Assembly: GCF_017745275.1 (NCBI RefSeq)
Contig: NZ_JAGHZS010000002.1
Location: 793,859 to 857,858, forward strand
Origin: Chitinophaga sp.
Lineage (GTDB): Bacteria > Bacteroidota > Bacteroidia > Chitinophagales > Chitinophagaceae
DNA: 64,000 bases
Direction of reading: 5' to 3'
Part shown: positions 1-8,713 of the stretch, piece after piece
How the letters are laid out: every line of letters starts with the position of its first letter
How positions within the stretch are numbered: position 1 is the first letter of the stretch
Program-made: the position numbers and the translations under genes
Notes under the pieces: generated by a model
Told to the model about the DNA's origin: nothing
Database searches by the model: none
What the model saw: only the letters and a program-made list of their open reading frames with translations

Positions 1-1
1 C

Positions 2-316
2 GACGTGGAATCCACCACCGCAGAAGTAGGCAGCGGCGCCAATATCGTTTTATTTACCACCGGGCTCGGTACCCCTACCGGGAATCCTATTGCGCCCGTG
101 ATTAAACTGTCGAGCAATACGCCACTGTATCAACGCATGCACGATATCATTGATATCAATACCGGGACGATCATAGAAGGAACCGAAACCATTCCTGAAG
201 CCGGTGCACGTATACTGGATTATGTGATAGCGGTGGCCAGTGGTACCACTGCCGCAAAATCCGTGGTAAACGGACAGGATGATTTCATTCCGTGGAAAAG
301 AGGGGTGTCCCTGTAA
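2..316 (+). CDS. UxaA-family sugar-acid dehydratase, C-terminal fragment
   Basis: Only the last 104 codons lie in the window; the gene starts to the left. The readable part contains the [18 protein letters not shown] stretch and the [13 protein letters not shown] tail typical of the C-terminal half of altronate/galactarate dehydratases (UxaA/GarD family). These enzymes dehydrate hexarates or aldonates to 2-keto-3-deoxy sugar acids in the cytoplasm. The N-terminal SAF domain and iron-binding part are not visible, so substrate cannot be assigned. A sugar-acid dehydratase fits the RraA, enolase-superfamily and SDR genes 4-9 kb downstream, but DinB and GlxA genes on mixed strands separate them, so co-transcription is excluded. 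Confidence 0.85.
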   Translation, partial: DVESTTAEVGSGANIVLFTTGLGTPTGNPIAPVIKLSSNTPLYQRMHDIIDINTGTIIEGTETIPEAGARILDYVIAVASGTTAAKSVVNGQDDFIPWKRGVSL

Positions 317-419
317 ATCTTCTCCCGAAAATTTTTTTAATCACTGCTGACATAGGGCTGTCATACCCCTGTTCTTTCTTTGTGTTATCAAACAAAAAAA
401 ACAATAAAAATACAGCCTT

Positions 420-944
420 ATGGAAAGCAATGTTTTAACCGCTAACGTATCAGCAACACAATCCGTATTGACCCCTGAGCAGCTCCTGAAGCACTGGCAG
501 GGACACCGTGACCTGACCCGTCGCACCATTGAGAAATTTCCGGCCGATAAGCTGTTTTCCTACAGCATAGGCGGTATGCGTCCTTTCTCTGTACTGGCCA
601 TGGAAGTATTAGGTATTGCTTCTGCCGGCGTACACGGCTTTGCTACGAATGGTGAATGGAAAACGATGGCCGAACTGCTGGAGCACACCGGTGCTACCAA
701 TCCCACTACCAAAGAAGAGTTACTGCAGTTGTGGGATATTGTGACCGAACAGATTGACGACTATTGGCCCCGTATTGCTTCGGAAGATTTCCAGCGCCCC
801 ATGAAGGCATTCGGACGGTACGAAGGTACTGTTATCAGCCTGCTGCTTTATTTTATCGATAATGAAATACATCACCGCGGACAGGGATTCGTTTATCTCC
901 GCAGCCTGGATATTGAGCCACCATTTTTCTGGGACAGGCATTAA
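420..944 (+). CDS. DinB-family protein (putative metal-dependent four-helix protein)
   Basis: A 174-residue protein of normal DinB/YfiT length. DinB-like proteins are four-helix bundles that bind a metal through three histidines, and many act as thiol transferases or have unknown roles. The terminal metal motif NEIHHRGQGF is intact near residue 150, and a mid-helix His (ASAGVHGF, around residue 68) can supply the remaining ligand. No signal peptide is seen, so it is probably cytoplasmic. The gene converges with the GlxA-type regulator with only 2 bp between stop codons. A second DinB-like gene lies just beyond that regulator. Substrate unknown. Confidence 0.85.
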   Translation: MESNVLTANVSATQSVLTPEQLLKHWQGHRDLTRRTIEKFPADKLFSYSIGGMRPFSVLAMEVLGIASAGVHGFATNGEWKTMAELLEHTGATNPTTKEELLQLWDIVTEQIDDYWPRIASEDFQRPMKAFGRYEGTVISLLLYFIDNEIHHRGQGFVYLRSLDIEPPFFWDRH

Positions 945-946
945 TC

Positions 947-1918
947 TTATCGTACAGCACTAAACTTCTCCCGGTATTCAGAAGGGGTCATTCCAACGGT
1001 TTTACGGAATACCTTTCTGAATGCTTTGGGGTCGTTGTAGCCGGAATTGAAGATCACTTCCATCATTTGCTGGCCGGTTTGTTCCAGTAGTTTTTTGGCA
1101 GCTTCAATCCGGGTGAGCTGAAGGTATTCAATGGGTGTTACACCGGTGACCTGTTTAAACCGGCGTACAATATTTCTGCGGCTGGATGGAATATCTTTTA
1201 TCATCTCTTCAATAGTGCCGGCTTCCTGGTAACAGGTTTCAATTTTTTGTTGCGCGGTGGCTACCAGGTCATCGTGATGATTACGGGTAGGCTGAAAGGT
1301 AGCGAAATAGGACTGCTTATCTCTGCCCATGTCAATAGCAAATATTTTGGCGGTTCTTACGGCTATTTCAATACCGCAATGTATCTCCAGCAAATGCAGC
1401 AACAGGTGGAAGGTAGAAGTAGCACCACCGCTGGTATAAATACCGGCATCATGGGTAACTGTTTTATCAGACAAGAGATTTACGGCGGGGAAAGCGGCGG
1501 AAAAATCTTTGCAGGCATCCACATGTGTAGTCGCAATTTTTCCATCCAGCAGGCCGGATGCACCCAATAGGAAAGCACCCGTACAGAAGCTGGCTAATGC
1601 AGCGCCGTTTTTATATTGTTCTTTTAACCAGGGTAGGCAGACCTTGTTTTCACAAACGGATTGTTGCAGGTCGTCACTGGTAAAAGAGGGTATCAACACC
1701 AGGTTGAAACCCGGAGTGGCCGCAATGTCCAGCGATTCATAATTCGGAAAAGCAGTGGATAGATGCGCGGTTTCTTTGGTGCTGACAAGTGTAATGGTAA
1801 ATGGTGTGGTATCACCATTTTTTTGGTAAATTTTGTTGACGGTTTCAAGTACATCGGTGATAGCTGCCAGGCTGAGAAGCTTGTAATGGCGGATGAGCAG
1901 GATCCCTATCTTGATCAT
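947..1918 (-). CDS. GlxA-type transcriptional regulator (DJ-1/PfpI domain plus AraC HTH)
   Basis: This 323-residue protein has two parts. Residues 1 to about 175 form a DJ-1/PfpI amidase-like domain with the nucleophile-elbow Cys in ASFCTGAFLLGASGLLDG. The C-terminal 95 or so residues form an AraC-type double HTH, including SRRNIVRRFKQVTGVTP and the second-helix signature YNDPKAFRKVFRKTVGMTP. Family members are DNA-binding activators whose DJ-1 domain senses an unknown small ligand and is generally not catalytic. It is transcribed divergently from the DinB-like gene at 2061, which may be its target (inference from arrangement). Length and architecture are normal. Confidence 0.93.
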   Translation of the reverse strand: MIKIGILLIRHYKLLSLAAITDVLETVNKIYQKNGDTTPFTITLVSTKETAHLSTAFPNYESLDIAATPGFNLVLIPSFTSDDLQQSVCENKVCLPWLKEQYKNGAALASFCTGAFLLGASGLLDGKIATTHVDACKDFSAAFPAVNLLSDKTVTHDAGIYTSGGATSTFHLLLHLLEIHCGIEIAVRTAKIFAIDMGRDKQSYFATFQPTRNHHDDLVATAQQKIETCYQEAGTIEEMIKDIPSSRRNIVRRFKQVTGVTPIEYLQLTRIEAAKKLLEQTGQQMMEVIFNSGYNDPKAFRKVFRKTVGMTPSEYREKFSAVR

Positions 1919-2060
1919 ATGGGTTTTAATTTTTAATTCGCAGGTTAAACTTAATGATTTTGTCGCAAATACACCCTAAGATTGGCTTTATCAGCATCTG
2001 TTGATGCAAGGATTTACTGCTACCTTACAACAACTTTGAATACCTAAAAATACTAAGAAA

Positions 2061-2555
2061 ATGGAAACAGCAAGCAACAGAATGCTGGGCATTCTTTCAC
2101 TGTTTGATTTGCAAACAGGATTTTTTCCGAATGCCTTGTTTGGAATTTCAGATTCAGATGCGCACAAACGCCTGGATACACCGGCTAATCACATAGCATG
2201 GCTCGCCGGCAGCATCGTACAACAACGTTACGACCTGGCCGGTTTTTTAAAGGTGGAAGCCAAATCTTCTGCAGATCACCTGTTTAATAAAAACCAGGGT
2301 ATTAAAGGAGACGTGATTTATCCATCATTAGAGGTGTATAAAAAAGATTGGGAAACGATTACTCCCTTATTACGTGCGGCCCTGGTATCTGCTACTGATG
2401 AGCAGTTGAATGCTATTTTGCAGTTTCCGGAGATGAACATGTCTTTTCCCGTGTGGGATATGGTGACTTTTTCTACCTACCGCGAAGCCAATTGCATTGG
2501 CCAGATAGCGCTGTGGCGCCGTTTATTGGGGTATCCTGCTATGAGCTATATGTAA
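2061..2555 (+). CDS. DinB-like protein with a degenerate metal site
   Basis: A 164-residue DinB/DUF1569-like helical bundle. The first helix motif NHIAWLAGSIV (residues about 48-58) retains its histidine. The C-terminal helix that normally reads like H-x-x-H-x-G-Q is here REANCIGQIALWRRLLGY, so the expected terminal histidines are Asn and Cys. The surrounding scaffold is well conserved, so the protein is probably folded but may bind metal differently or not at all. It is divergent from the GlxA-type regulator with about 140 bp between them. Physiological role unknown. Confidence 0.8.
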   Translation: METASNRMLGILSLFDLQTGFFPNALFGISDSDAHKRLDTPANHIAWLAGSIVQQRYDLAGFLKVEAKSSADHLFNKNQGIKGDVIYPSLEVYKKDWETITPLLRAALVSATDEQLNAILQFPEMNMSFPVWDMVTFSTYREANCIGQIALWRRLLGYPAMSYM

Positions 2556-2569
2556 TTAAATTTAATGGC

Positions 2570-2782
2570 ATGGTAGAAGTATTTGTAACAAATGTCAGAC
2601 GGGTAGCAACTGCACAGGAAATAGTAGCGCTGTTGCTCGAGAATTTTCCGGATAGTAAAATCAATTTCGACCTGGAAGATTGTGATAAGGTATTACGCGT
2701 GGAAGGAGAAAATTTTCACCCCGGAAAAATAATGATGCTGGTAAATGAAACGGGTTTTCATTGCCAGATTATGGAAGACTAA
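2570..2782 (+). CDS. Small conserved protein of unknown function (HMA-like size)
   Basis: A 70-residue protein starting at the ATG at 2570, which begins MVEVFVTNVRRVATAQ. The longer in-frame extension back to 2453 would overlap the preceding gene and is not favoured. It starts 14 bp after the DinB-like stop, so the two are probably co-transcribed. The pattern (beta strand, helix AQEIVALLLENFPDSKI, strand, DCDKVLRVEGE) resembles the ferredoxin-like fold of small heavy-metal-associated proteins, but the metal-binding CxxC is absent. I recognise it as a recurring small Bacteroidota protein without assigned function. Confidence 0.65.
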   Translation: MVEVFVTNVRRVATAQEIVALLLENFPDSKINFDLEDCDKVLRVEGENFHPGKIMMLVNETGFHCQIMED

Positions 2783-2934
2783 AGCGCATCCGGGTCTACA
2801 GCACCGGGTGCCTTTTGAATTTAGTAAATGAAGAATTAACCTCACTTTGCAATTTTTTTAACTGAATTGATATATTTTCTGCCCTGTTTGGATAAGATAG
2901 TTTGAGTATTCCGGATATGCGTTAATTTCAGGGT

Positions 2935-3825
2935 ATGAAAGCGCAGTTTATTGAAGTAGGTACACCTGCCACGAAGACGATTCATATAAAAAAAGTTAAC
3001 ACCGACTATCTGCAATCGCCGTTTCATTTTCATGAGCTCTGCGAACTGGTTTGGATACAGGAAAGCCATGGACAGCGGATTGTAGGCGATCATATTGATC
3101 ATTTTTTACCCGGTGACCTGGTATTGATGGGACCTAACCTGCCCCATATCTGGCTAAATGATGCCAGCTTCAGGGAAACACCCGTAAAGGGCAGTGTAAA
3201 GTCAATAGTAGTATATTTTCCCGCCAACTTTCTACAACAACTATCTGAGGAAGAAGAAATGATCGCTCCCGTAAAACGATTAATAGAAAGAGCCGAACGA
3301 GGCGTGCGATTTACTGGTCGTACCCAGCAGGAAGTGATCAAATTACTGTCAGGTATCACTAAACGCAAGGGGCTGGGCAAATTGCTGGACTTCATAAAGA
3401 TACTGGAATTGCTCACCGACTCTGCAGAATTTGAATACCTGGGTAGTATACAGTTTGAAAACTCCATTCACCCTAAAGATACCGCACGCATTAACCTGGT
3501 ATACCAGCACCTGATGAATAATTTTTCAGGAGAGATTTCCCTGCAGGAGGTGGCCGCCATAGCCAATATGACGCCCCCGGCTTTCTGTCGTTATTTTAAG
3601 AAGCATACCGGCAAATCGCTTACCCGGTTCATTAACGAAATAAGAGTGGGCCATGCCTGCAAGTTATTGCTGGAGGATGTGCTTAGTATAGGAGAGATCT
3701 GCTATGAAAGCGGCTATCAGAATCTGACCAATTTCAATAAATTCTTCCGGGAAATAAAGGGGGAGAACCCAAGTCAATACAGAAAGTCTATACGGGCATC
3801 TGCCGCGAAGGAATCTTTGTTTTAA
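2935..3825 (+). CDS. AraC-family transcriptional regulator with cupin-type sensor domain
   Basis: A 296-residue regulator. The N-terminal half (to about residue 180) is a cupin-like effector domain containing HFHELCELVWIQ and the GDLVLMGPNLPHIW loop, usual for AraC proteins that sense sugars. The C-terminal 100 residues hold two HTH motifs (ISLQEVAAIANMTPPAFCRYFKKHTGKS and the ICYESGYQNLTNFNKFFRE signature). It is immediately upstream of, and co-oriented with, the RraA-GH2-dehydratase-SDR operon, so it is the most likely local activator. A 16-bp AT-rich palindrome follows its stop codon directly. Confidence 0.92.
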   Translation: MKAQFIEVGTPATKTIHIKKVNTDYLQSPFHFHELCELVWIQESHGQRIVGDHIDHFLPGDLVLMGPNLPHIWLNDASFRETPVKGSVKSIVVYFPANFLQQLSEEEEMIAPVKRLIERAERGVRFTGRTQQEVIKLLSGITKRKGLGKLLDFIKILELLTDSAEFEYLGSIQFENSIHPKDTARINLVYQHLMNNFSGEISLQEVAAIANMTPPAFCRYFKKHTGKSLTRFINEIRVGHACKLLLEDVLSIGEICYESGYQNLTNFNKFFREIKGENPSQYRKSIRASAAKESLF

Positions 3826-3841
3826 ATTTTATTAATAAAAT
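3826..3841. repeat. Perfect 16-bp AT-rich palindrome after the AraC gene
   Basis: ATTTTATTAATAAAAT starts on the base after the TAA stop of the AraC gene. It is perfectly self-complementary. It could be an operator for the downstream operon or a weak terminator; the absence of GC pairs argues against a strong terminator. Confidence 0.4.
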
Positions 3842-3922
3842 ATAACGGAAATTGGCCTTTGTTGGGTTAAAAAAGTTGTGATGTTGATTAATAGAGTTGA
3901 AAGATTTGGAAGATGGTAGAAA

Positions 3923-3930
3923 TATCTTTG
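3923..3930 (+). promoter_or_regulatory. Predicted -7 box (TATCTTTG) of the RraA/GH2 operon
   Basis: TATCTTTG matches the Bacteroidota -7 consensus TAnnTTTG exactly and lies 26 bp before the ATG at 3956. A -33 TTG is only present at 23 bp spacing (3897-3899), which is off the optimum of about 19, consistent with an activator-dependent promoter. Inference from motif matching only. Confidence 0.4.
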
Positions 3931-3955
3931 GGCTGTTTAACAACCAGATAATACC

Positions 3956-4645
3956 ATGGAGAAATGGAATAATGATGACGAACTCTTTTCGCTGATTAAA
4001 GCAGAACTATTTACAGCGGTAGTAGGGGATGTAATGGACAAAATAGGACTGGTAAGGCAGTTTCTGCCACCACAGATACAACCCCTGCACCCTGCCATGG
4101 TGGTGGTAGGAAGGGCCATGCCGGTACTCGAAGCAGATACGATTTCCGGCGAACAAAGTTTATATAACCCCATATTGCAGCAACCATTTGGGCTAATGTT
4201 GCGGGCGCTGGATGACCTGAAAAAAAATGAGGTATATATCTGCTCCGGCTCATCACCTGCTTATGCTTTGTGGGGAGAACTGATGAGTACCCGCGCTATG
4301 AAACTGGGAGCCGCAGGAGCGGTGGTGAATGGCTACTCACGCGATACCCGCGGCATTTTGGAACTGAACTTTCCTGTTTTCTCTTATGGACGCTATGCCC
4401 AGGACCAGGCACCAAGAGGTAAAGTAATGGACTTCCGGGTACCCATTGAAATGAACGGCGTGGTGATTCATCCCGGCGATATTGTAATAGGGGATATGGA
4501 CGGTGTATGTATTGTTCCCCAGGTGGCAACAGAAGAGGTATTCCGCCTGGCGCTGGAGAAAGCAAGGGGCGAAAAAACAGTGCAGAAAAGCATTGAGAAT
4601 GGTATGTCAGCCTCCGCTGCTTTTGCGCAATATGGTATTATGTAA
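3956..4645 (+). CDS. RraA-family aldolase-like protein
   Basis: A 229-residue protein of the RraA / 4-hydroxy-4-methyl-2-oxoglutarate aldolase family. The active-site pair Arg129-Asp130 in VVNGYSRDTRG is intact, as is the GELMSTRAMKLGAAGAVVNG region and the downstream PGDIVIGDMDGVCIVP stretch. Family enzymes cleave or decarboxylate 2-oxo acids with a divalent metal; others bind RNase E, but Bacteroidota members in sugar-acid operons are more likely enzymatic. It is the first gene of a four-gene unit with GH2, an enolase-superfamily dehydratase and an SDR, where it could act on a keto-deoxy sugar acid (inference). Confidence 0.88.
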   Translation: MEKWNNDDELFSLIKAELFTAVVGDVMDKIGLVRQFLPPQIQPLHPAMVVVGRAMPVLEADTISGEQSLYNPILQQPFGLMLRALDDLKKNEVYICSGSSPAYALWGELMSTRAMKLGAAGAVVNGYSRDTRGILELNFPVFSYGRYAQDQAPRGKVMDFRVPIEMNGVVIHPGDIVIGDMDGVCIVPQVATEEVFRLALEKARGEKTVQKSIENGMSASAAFAQYGIM

Positions 4646-4663
4646 CAGTATAAAGGGAAAATA

Positions 4664-7528
4664 GTGACGAAGAAAATTTTACTTTTTATTTCGGGATTAT
4701 GGCTGTATTTATCTGCATGGGCACAAGCGCCGGCAGATCAATTCGAAATACCCCGTTTATCGCCGCGGCCTTCTATGGTAAAGGGTATTGCAAATCCCTT
4801 GCTGTCGCTTAACGGCACCTGGTCATTTTCAAATGGAACCGCAGGGAAAACCTCGCCGGTGAAGGTGCCCGGAGAATGGGTCATGCAGGGATTTCAATTG
4901 AATGAAGGAGATACGGCCATATATCGCAAAGAATTTTCTCTTCCGGCCGACTGGCAGGGAAACCGGGTTATGATACGGTTTGACGGGGTAAGCTCCCTGG
5001 GAAAAGTATGGGTCAATGGTAAGGCAGTCGCCGAACATGAAGGTGGCTTTGTTCCTTTTGAGGTAGATATCACAGCCGCTTTACATGCCGGTGTTAATCA
5101 GCTGGAAGTACAGGTGCAGGCACTCACAATATCGGATAAGCTGGGCTGCGTTTCGCAGTATGCAGTACATACGGTGGGAGGCATCTTACGAAAAGTAACT
5201 TTATTTGCGTTACCTGCTGCTAACATAAAGCGCCTGGATGTTACCACGCATTTAAGCGAAGGCTATATAAACGGTACTTTGGATATTAACCTGCAAACTA
5301 CCGCTGCCAATGGAAATATGCAATACGTTTTAAAAGATGCCACCGGTAAAACGATCATCAACAAAACGTTACCATTGCATGTGCCGCAGCACCTGCCGGT
5401 TGGCCGTATACAAACATGGAACCCTGAAAACCCCTGCCTGTATATCCTGCAAAGCAGTTTGATACAGGATGACCAGGTGCTGGAAACAATTACACAAAAA
5501 GTGGGTTTCCGCGAAGTGAAAGTAAGCGGTTCCCAACTGCTGGTCAACGGACAACCAGTGAAACTGCATGGCGTAAACCGGCATGATATACATCCTTTAT
5601 TGGGACGAAGTATTACCCCGGAATTGTCCAGGCAGGATGCTGCCCTGTTTAAAAAAGGAAATTGTAACTATATCCGTACTTCCCATTATCCGCCATCAGA
5701 GGAATTCCTGGAGGCAGCAGATGAGCTGGGACTTTTCGTGGAAAGCGAATCGGCGATTTGCTGGATCCGGCACGGTGCCTCGCCAATATGGCAACACTGG
5801 AATTATAAAGATGAAAAATACCTGCCTTATTTTATTCGCGCCAATGTGGAAAAAGTAAATGCACAAAGAAACCATCCCAGCGTCATCATCTGGTCGCTCG
5901 CCAATGAATCGGGATGGAGCCCTTTATTTGCGCAGGTAAATACCATCGTGAAAGCCCTGGACCCTACCAGGCCTACTACCTTTCATGACCAATGCTGGGG
6001 CGGATTTAATAATGCGCACAGCCAGGCAGATATTGCGGTATATCATTATCCTGGCGTCAATGGCGCTGCAGCTACAGATACCATGAACCGCCCGGTATTA
6101 TTTGGGGAATATGCACATATTTCCTGTTATAATCGCCGGGAGCTGATCACTGATCCGGGCATCAGAGCGGCTTATAGTATGCCTTTAGTCAGTATGTACG
6201 ATTCCATGTATCATCATCCTAATTGTTTAGGTGGTGCTATCTGGAGTGGTATAGATGATATTTTTCACCTGCCGGATGGCCGCATTGTGGGTTATGGTCC
6301 CTGGGGGCTCATTGATGCATGGAGAAGGGAGAAACCCGAATTTTATGGCATGAGAAAAGCTTATGCACCGGTGGTGATTACAAACCTGCAAACACCCGTG
6401 ATCAAAGGGAAGCAATTATTGCTGACGGTAGAAAACCGCTTTGATTTTACCCGGTTAACAGGAGCGACAATCCAATGCAGCATTGATGGCCGGTCTACGA
6501 AGATAGTAGCAGATATTGCCCCACATAAAACCGGTGTGTTGCATATTCCGGTGAATGCGAATACTACTACCGTAATGATATCTTTTACAGATCCCATGGG
6601 CAAAGTGGTTAACGAAGAACAGATCACCCTGAAAGCCGCTGCAGCACCATCCGCCCGGTTGGCCGTTGAAATGGAGTATACACAAAATGAACAAACCTAT
6701 ACGATACGCCAGGGAAATCATACCTTCGACATCAGCCGGTTAACAGGCCTGATCGTAGCTGCCAAAAAAGGGGATCATACAATTTTGTGTCAGGGACCGG
6801 TATGGTGTGTGGTGCCCATGAACAGTGAAGACGGGGGGAAGCCCAACGTAGCCGGAGAAACCTATCAGAATAACATTTACCCGTTAAAAAATTATCCGTT
6901 ATATACCCTCTTTGTTACTGCTGCTGAGATATCAAAAAGCGACAGTGGTATTGTGTTAAAAGAAGCGGTGACCTATACCAACGCAAAGGGAACGATCCGT
7001 TATCATTTCCGGCCAGACAATAAGGTAAGCATGACCTATGAAATACAGTACAACGGGGAAGATTCACTGCCCCGGCAATATGGCATGCTGCTGCAGTTGC
7101 CAGTTACTTTTGATCGTTTAAGCTGGAGCCGCAAGGGAAGTTTCTCTACATATCCGGCAGATGATATTGCCCGTAACAACGGTAGTGCCATGCTGCAGGA
7201 ATTACAAACCCAGGCCGTAGAGCCATGGGGCAAAGTGCCGGCAGGTAACTGGAAAGATGATGCAAATGAAATGGGAAGCAATGATTTTCGTTCTACCAAA
7301 CGTCATATTTTACAGGCTTCCCTGAAAGATGTCACAGGAAATGGTATCACTATTTTATCAGATGGCCGGCAGTCGGCCCGCAGCTGGTTGCAGGATGCGC
7401 ATATACAATGGCTCATTGCGGATTATAGCAACAACGGGGCCGAGCCTTTTTATGGTTCACCATTCACCGATAAACAACATAAGCTACCATCACTTGTTAA
7501 AGGAGAATTGGTATTTATAATAGAATAA
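4664..7528 (+). CDS. Glycoside hydrolase family 2 enzyme, exported
   Basis: A 954-residue protein starting at GTG, with a Sec signal peptide (ILLFISGLWLYLSAWAQA) that predicts periplasmic or surface export. It has the GH2 order: sugar-binding jelly roll, immunoglobulin-like domain, then TIM barrel, with a long C-terminal beta-rich extension (after about residue 560). Catalytic signatures are intact: acid/base Glu415 in WSLANESGW and nucleophile Glu482 in VLFGEYAH, plus the barrel motif HGVNRHDIHP. Family activities include beta-galactosidase, beta-glucuronidase and mannosidase. The adjacent sugar-acid dehydratase makes a uronide- or galactoside-type substrate plausible but unproven. It starts 18 bp after RraA. 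Confidence 0.93.
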   Translation: MTKKILLFISGLWLYLSAWAQAPADQFEIPRLSPRPSMVKGIANPLLSLNGTWSFSNGTAGKTSPVKVPGEWVMQGFQLNEGDTAIYRKEFSLPADWQGNRVMIRFDGVSSLGKVWVNGKAVAEHEGGFVPFEVDITAALHAGVNQLEVQVQALTISDKLGCVSQYAVHTVGGILRKVTLFALPAANIKRLDVTTHLSEGYINGTLDINLQTTAANGNMQYVLKDATGKTIINKTLPLHVPQHLPVGRIQTWNPENPCLYILQSSLIQDDQVLETITQKVGFREVKVSGSQLLVNGQPVKLHGVNRHDIHPLLGRSITPELSRQDAALFKKGNCNYIRTSHYPPSEEFLEAADELGLFVESESAICWIRHGASPIWQHWNYKDEKYLPYFIRANVEKVNAQRNHPSVIIWSLANESGWSPLFAQVNTIVKALDPTRPTTFHDQCWGGFNNAHSQADIAVYHYPGVNGAAATDTMNRPVLFGEYAHISCYNRRELITDPGIRAAYSMPLVSMYDSMYHHPNCLGGAIWSGIDDIFHLPDGRIVGYGPWGLIDAWRREKPEFYGMRKAYAPVVITNLQTPVIKGKQLLLTVENRFDFTRLTGATIQCSIDGRSTKIVADIAPHKTGVLHIPVNANTTTVMISFTDPMGKVVNEEQITLKAAAAPSARLAVEMEYTQNEQTYTIRQGNHTFDISRLTGLIVAAKKGDHTILCQGPVWCVVPMNSEDGGKPNVAGETYQNNIYPLKNYPLYTLFVTAAEISKSDSGIVLKEAVTYTNAKGTIRYHFRPDNKVSMTYEIQYNGEDSLPRQYGMLLQLPVTFDRLSWSRKGSFSTYPADDIARNNGSAMLQELQTQAVEPWGKVPAGNWKDDANEMGSNDFRSTKRHILQASLKDVTGNGITILSDGRQSARSWLQDAHIQWLIADYSNNGAEPFYGSPFTDKQHKLPSLVKGELVFIIE

Positions 7529-7540
7529 CTGATTAGTATC

Positions 7541-8707
7541 ATGAAAATAACCGAGGTTAAAGTATGGCTGGTAGAAGGAGTTAAGTATAACTGGACACTC
7601 CTGAAAATATATACAGATGAAGGATATACCGGGGTAGGCGAAGCTACAAACTGGCCGGGAAGCCCTATTGTATATCATGCAGCCAAACACGTAGGCGAAC
7701 GTATTATCGGCATGGACCCGATGCGCACAGATTTTATCTGGACCAAACTTTACCGCGACCTGAACTGGATAGGTCCTTATGGCGCCAGTCTTTGTGCTAT
7801 CAGTGGTATTGACATGGCATTGTTAGACCTGAAAGCAAAAGTATTGGGCGTTCCCTGTTATGAATTGTTGGGTGGCGCCTTCCGGAAAGATGTTTTGTTG
7901 TATGCCAATTATTGGTTTACCGGTGGGGCACATACACCGGAAGATTATGCAGCACAGGCATTACAGGTAAAAGCAGCTGGATTTACCGGGTTGAAGTTTG
8001 ATCCGTTCGCACATGTAAATTATTTCTATGGAGAAGATTTATCTGCTAACCTGAATCTAACTGTGGCACAGCAAAACCTGGCTTTTGATGTCAGTAAAGC
8101 AGTGCGTGATGCCGTAGGTCCTGAGTTCGATATTATGATAGAAACGCATGCTATGCTGAATTTCAGGGTGGCCGTAAAAATGGCCCAACGACTGGCTGCG
8201 CTGGACATTACCTGGTATGAAGAACCTGTAGGCCCTGAGAGTGCAGATACCCTCAAGGCAGTGCGGGAGCGGCTACCGGGCAACGTAGCCATTTGTGTGG
8301 GAGAGCGGCATTATACCCGTCATGGCATCCGGCAGGTACTGGAAAAACAGTTATGCGATATTATCATGCCGGATATTACCCGCTGCGGTGGCCCTTCAGA
8401 AATGAAGCGTATGGCTGCCATGATGGAGGCATACAATGTATTGCTGGCACCGCATAATCCTAATGGACCGTTATCTACCATTGCCAGCGCACATGTATGT
8501 GCATCTGTTCCTAATTTCTTCCGGCAGGAATTTATGTTTAATGATGTTCCCTGGAGAGATACGGTGATTAATTATCCTATCAAAGATATGATCAGTAACG
8601 GGCAGTTGCATTTATCAGATCGTCCTGGCCTGGGAGTAGATTTAGTGGAAGCAGAAATGGAAAAACATCCGGGCATTTTACAACCCCGTCCCGGGTTTTA
8701 TGTTTAA
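7541..8707 (+). CDS. Mandelate racemase/muconate lactonizing-type enolase-superfamily dehydratase
   Basis: A 388-residue cytoplasmic enzyme. Visible active-site elements are Lys152 (LKFDP), the metal ligand and base in IETHAM (Glu201, His203), Glu227/228 in YEEPVGPE, Glu255 in VGERHYTR, Asp in PDITRCGG, and His305 in PHNPNGP. The E-x-H and PHNPNGP motifs place it near D-galactonate/D-mannonate/gluconate-type acid sugar dehydratases, which convert aldonates to 2-keto-3-deoxy acids. It follows GH2 by 12 bp and precedes the SDR by 6 bp. Together with RraA this suggests hydrolysis, oxidation, dehydration and aldol cleavage of one sugar. The exact substrate cannot be read from sequence. Confidence 0.92.
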   Translation: MKITEVKVWLVEGVKYNWTLLKIYTDEGYTGVGEATNWPGSPIVYHAAKHVGERIIGMDPMRTDFIWTKLYRDLNWIGPYGASLCAISGIDMALLDLKAKVLGVPCYELLGGAFRKDVLLYANYWFTGGAHTPEDYAAQALQVKAAGFTGLKFDPFAHVNYFYGEDLSANLNLTVAQQNLAFDVSKAVRDAVGPEFDIMIETHAMLNFRVAVKMAQRLAALDITWYEEPVGPESADTLKAVRERLPGNVAICVGERHYTRHGIRQVLEKQLCDIIMPDITRCGGPSEMKRMAAMMEAYNVLLAPHNPNGPLSTIASAHVCASVPNFFRQEFMFNDVPWRDTVINYPIKDMISNGQLHLSDRPGLGVDLVEAEMEKHPGILQPRPGFYV

Positions 8708-8713
8708 TAAATT

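Noticed and set aside
2783..2816. GC-rich imperfect hairpin after the small protein gene as a terminator
   Set aside because: The possible stem is only 4-5 bp with a very short loop and CTTTTG after it; too weak to report as a terminator.
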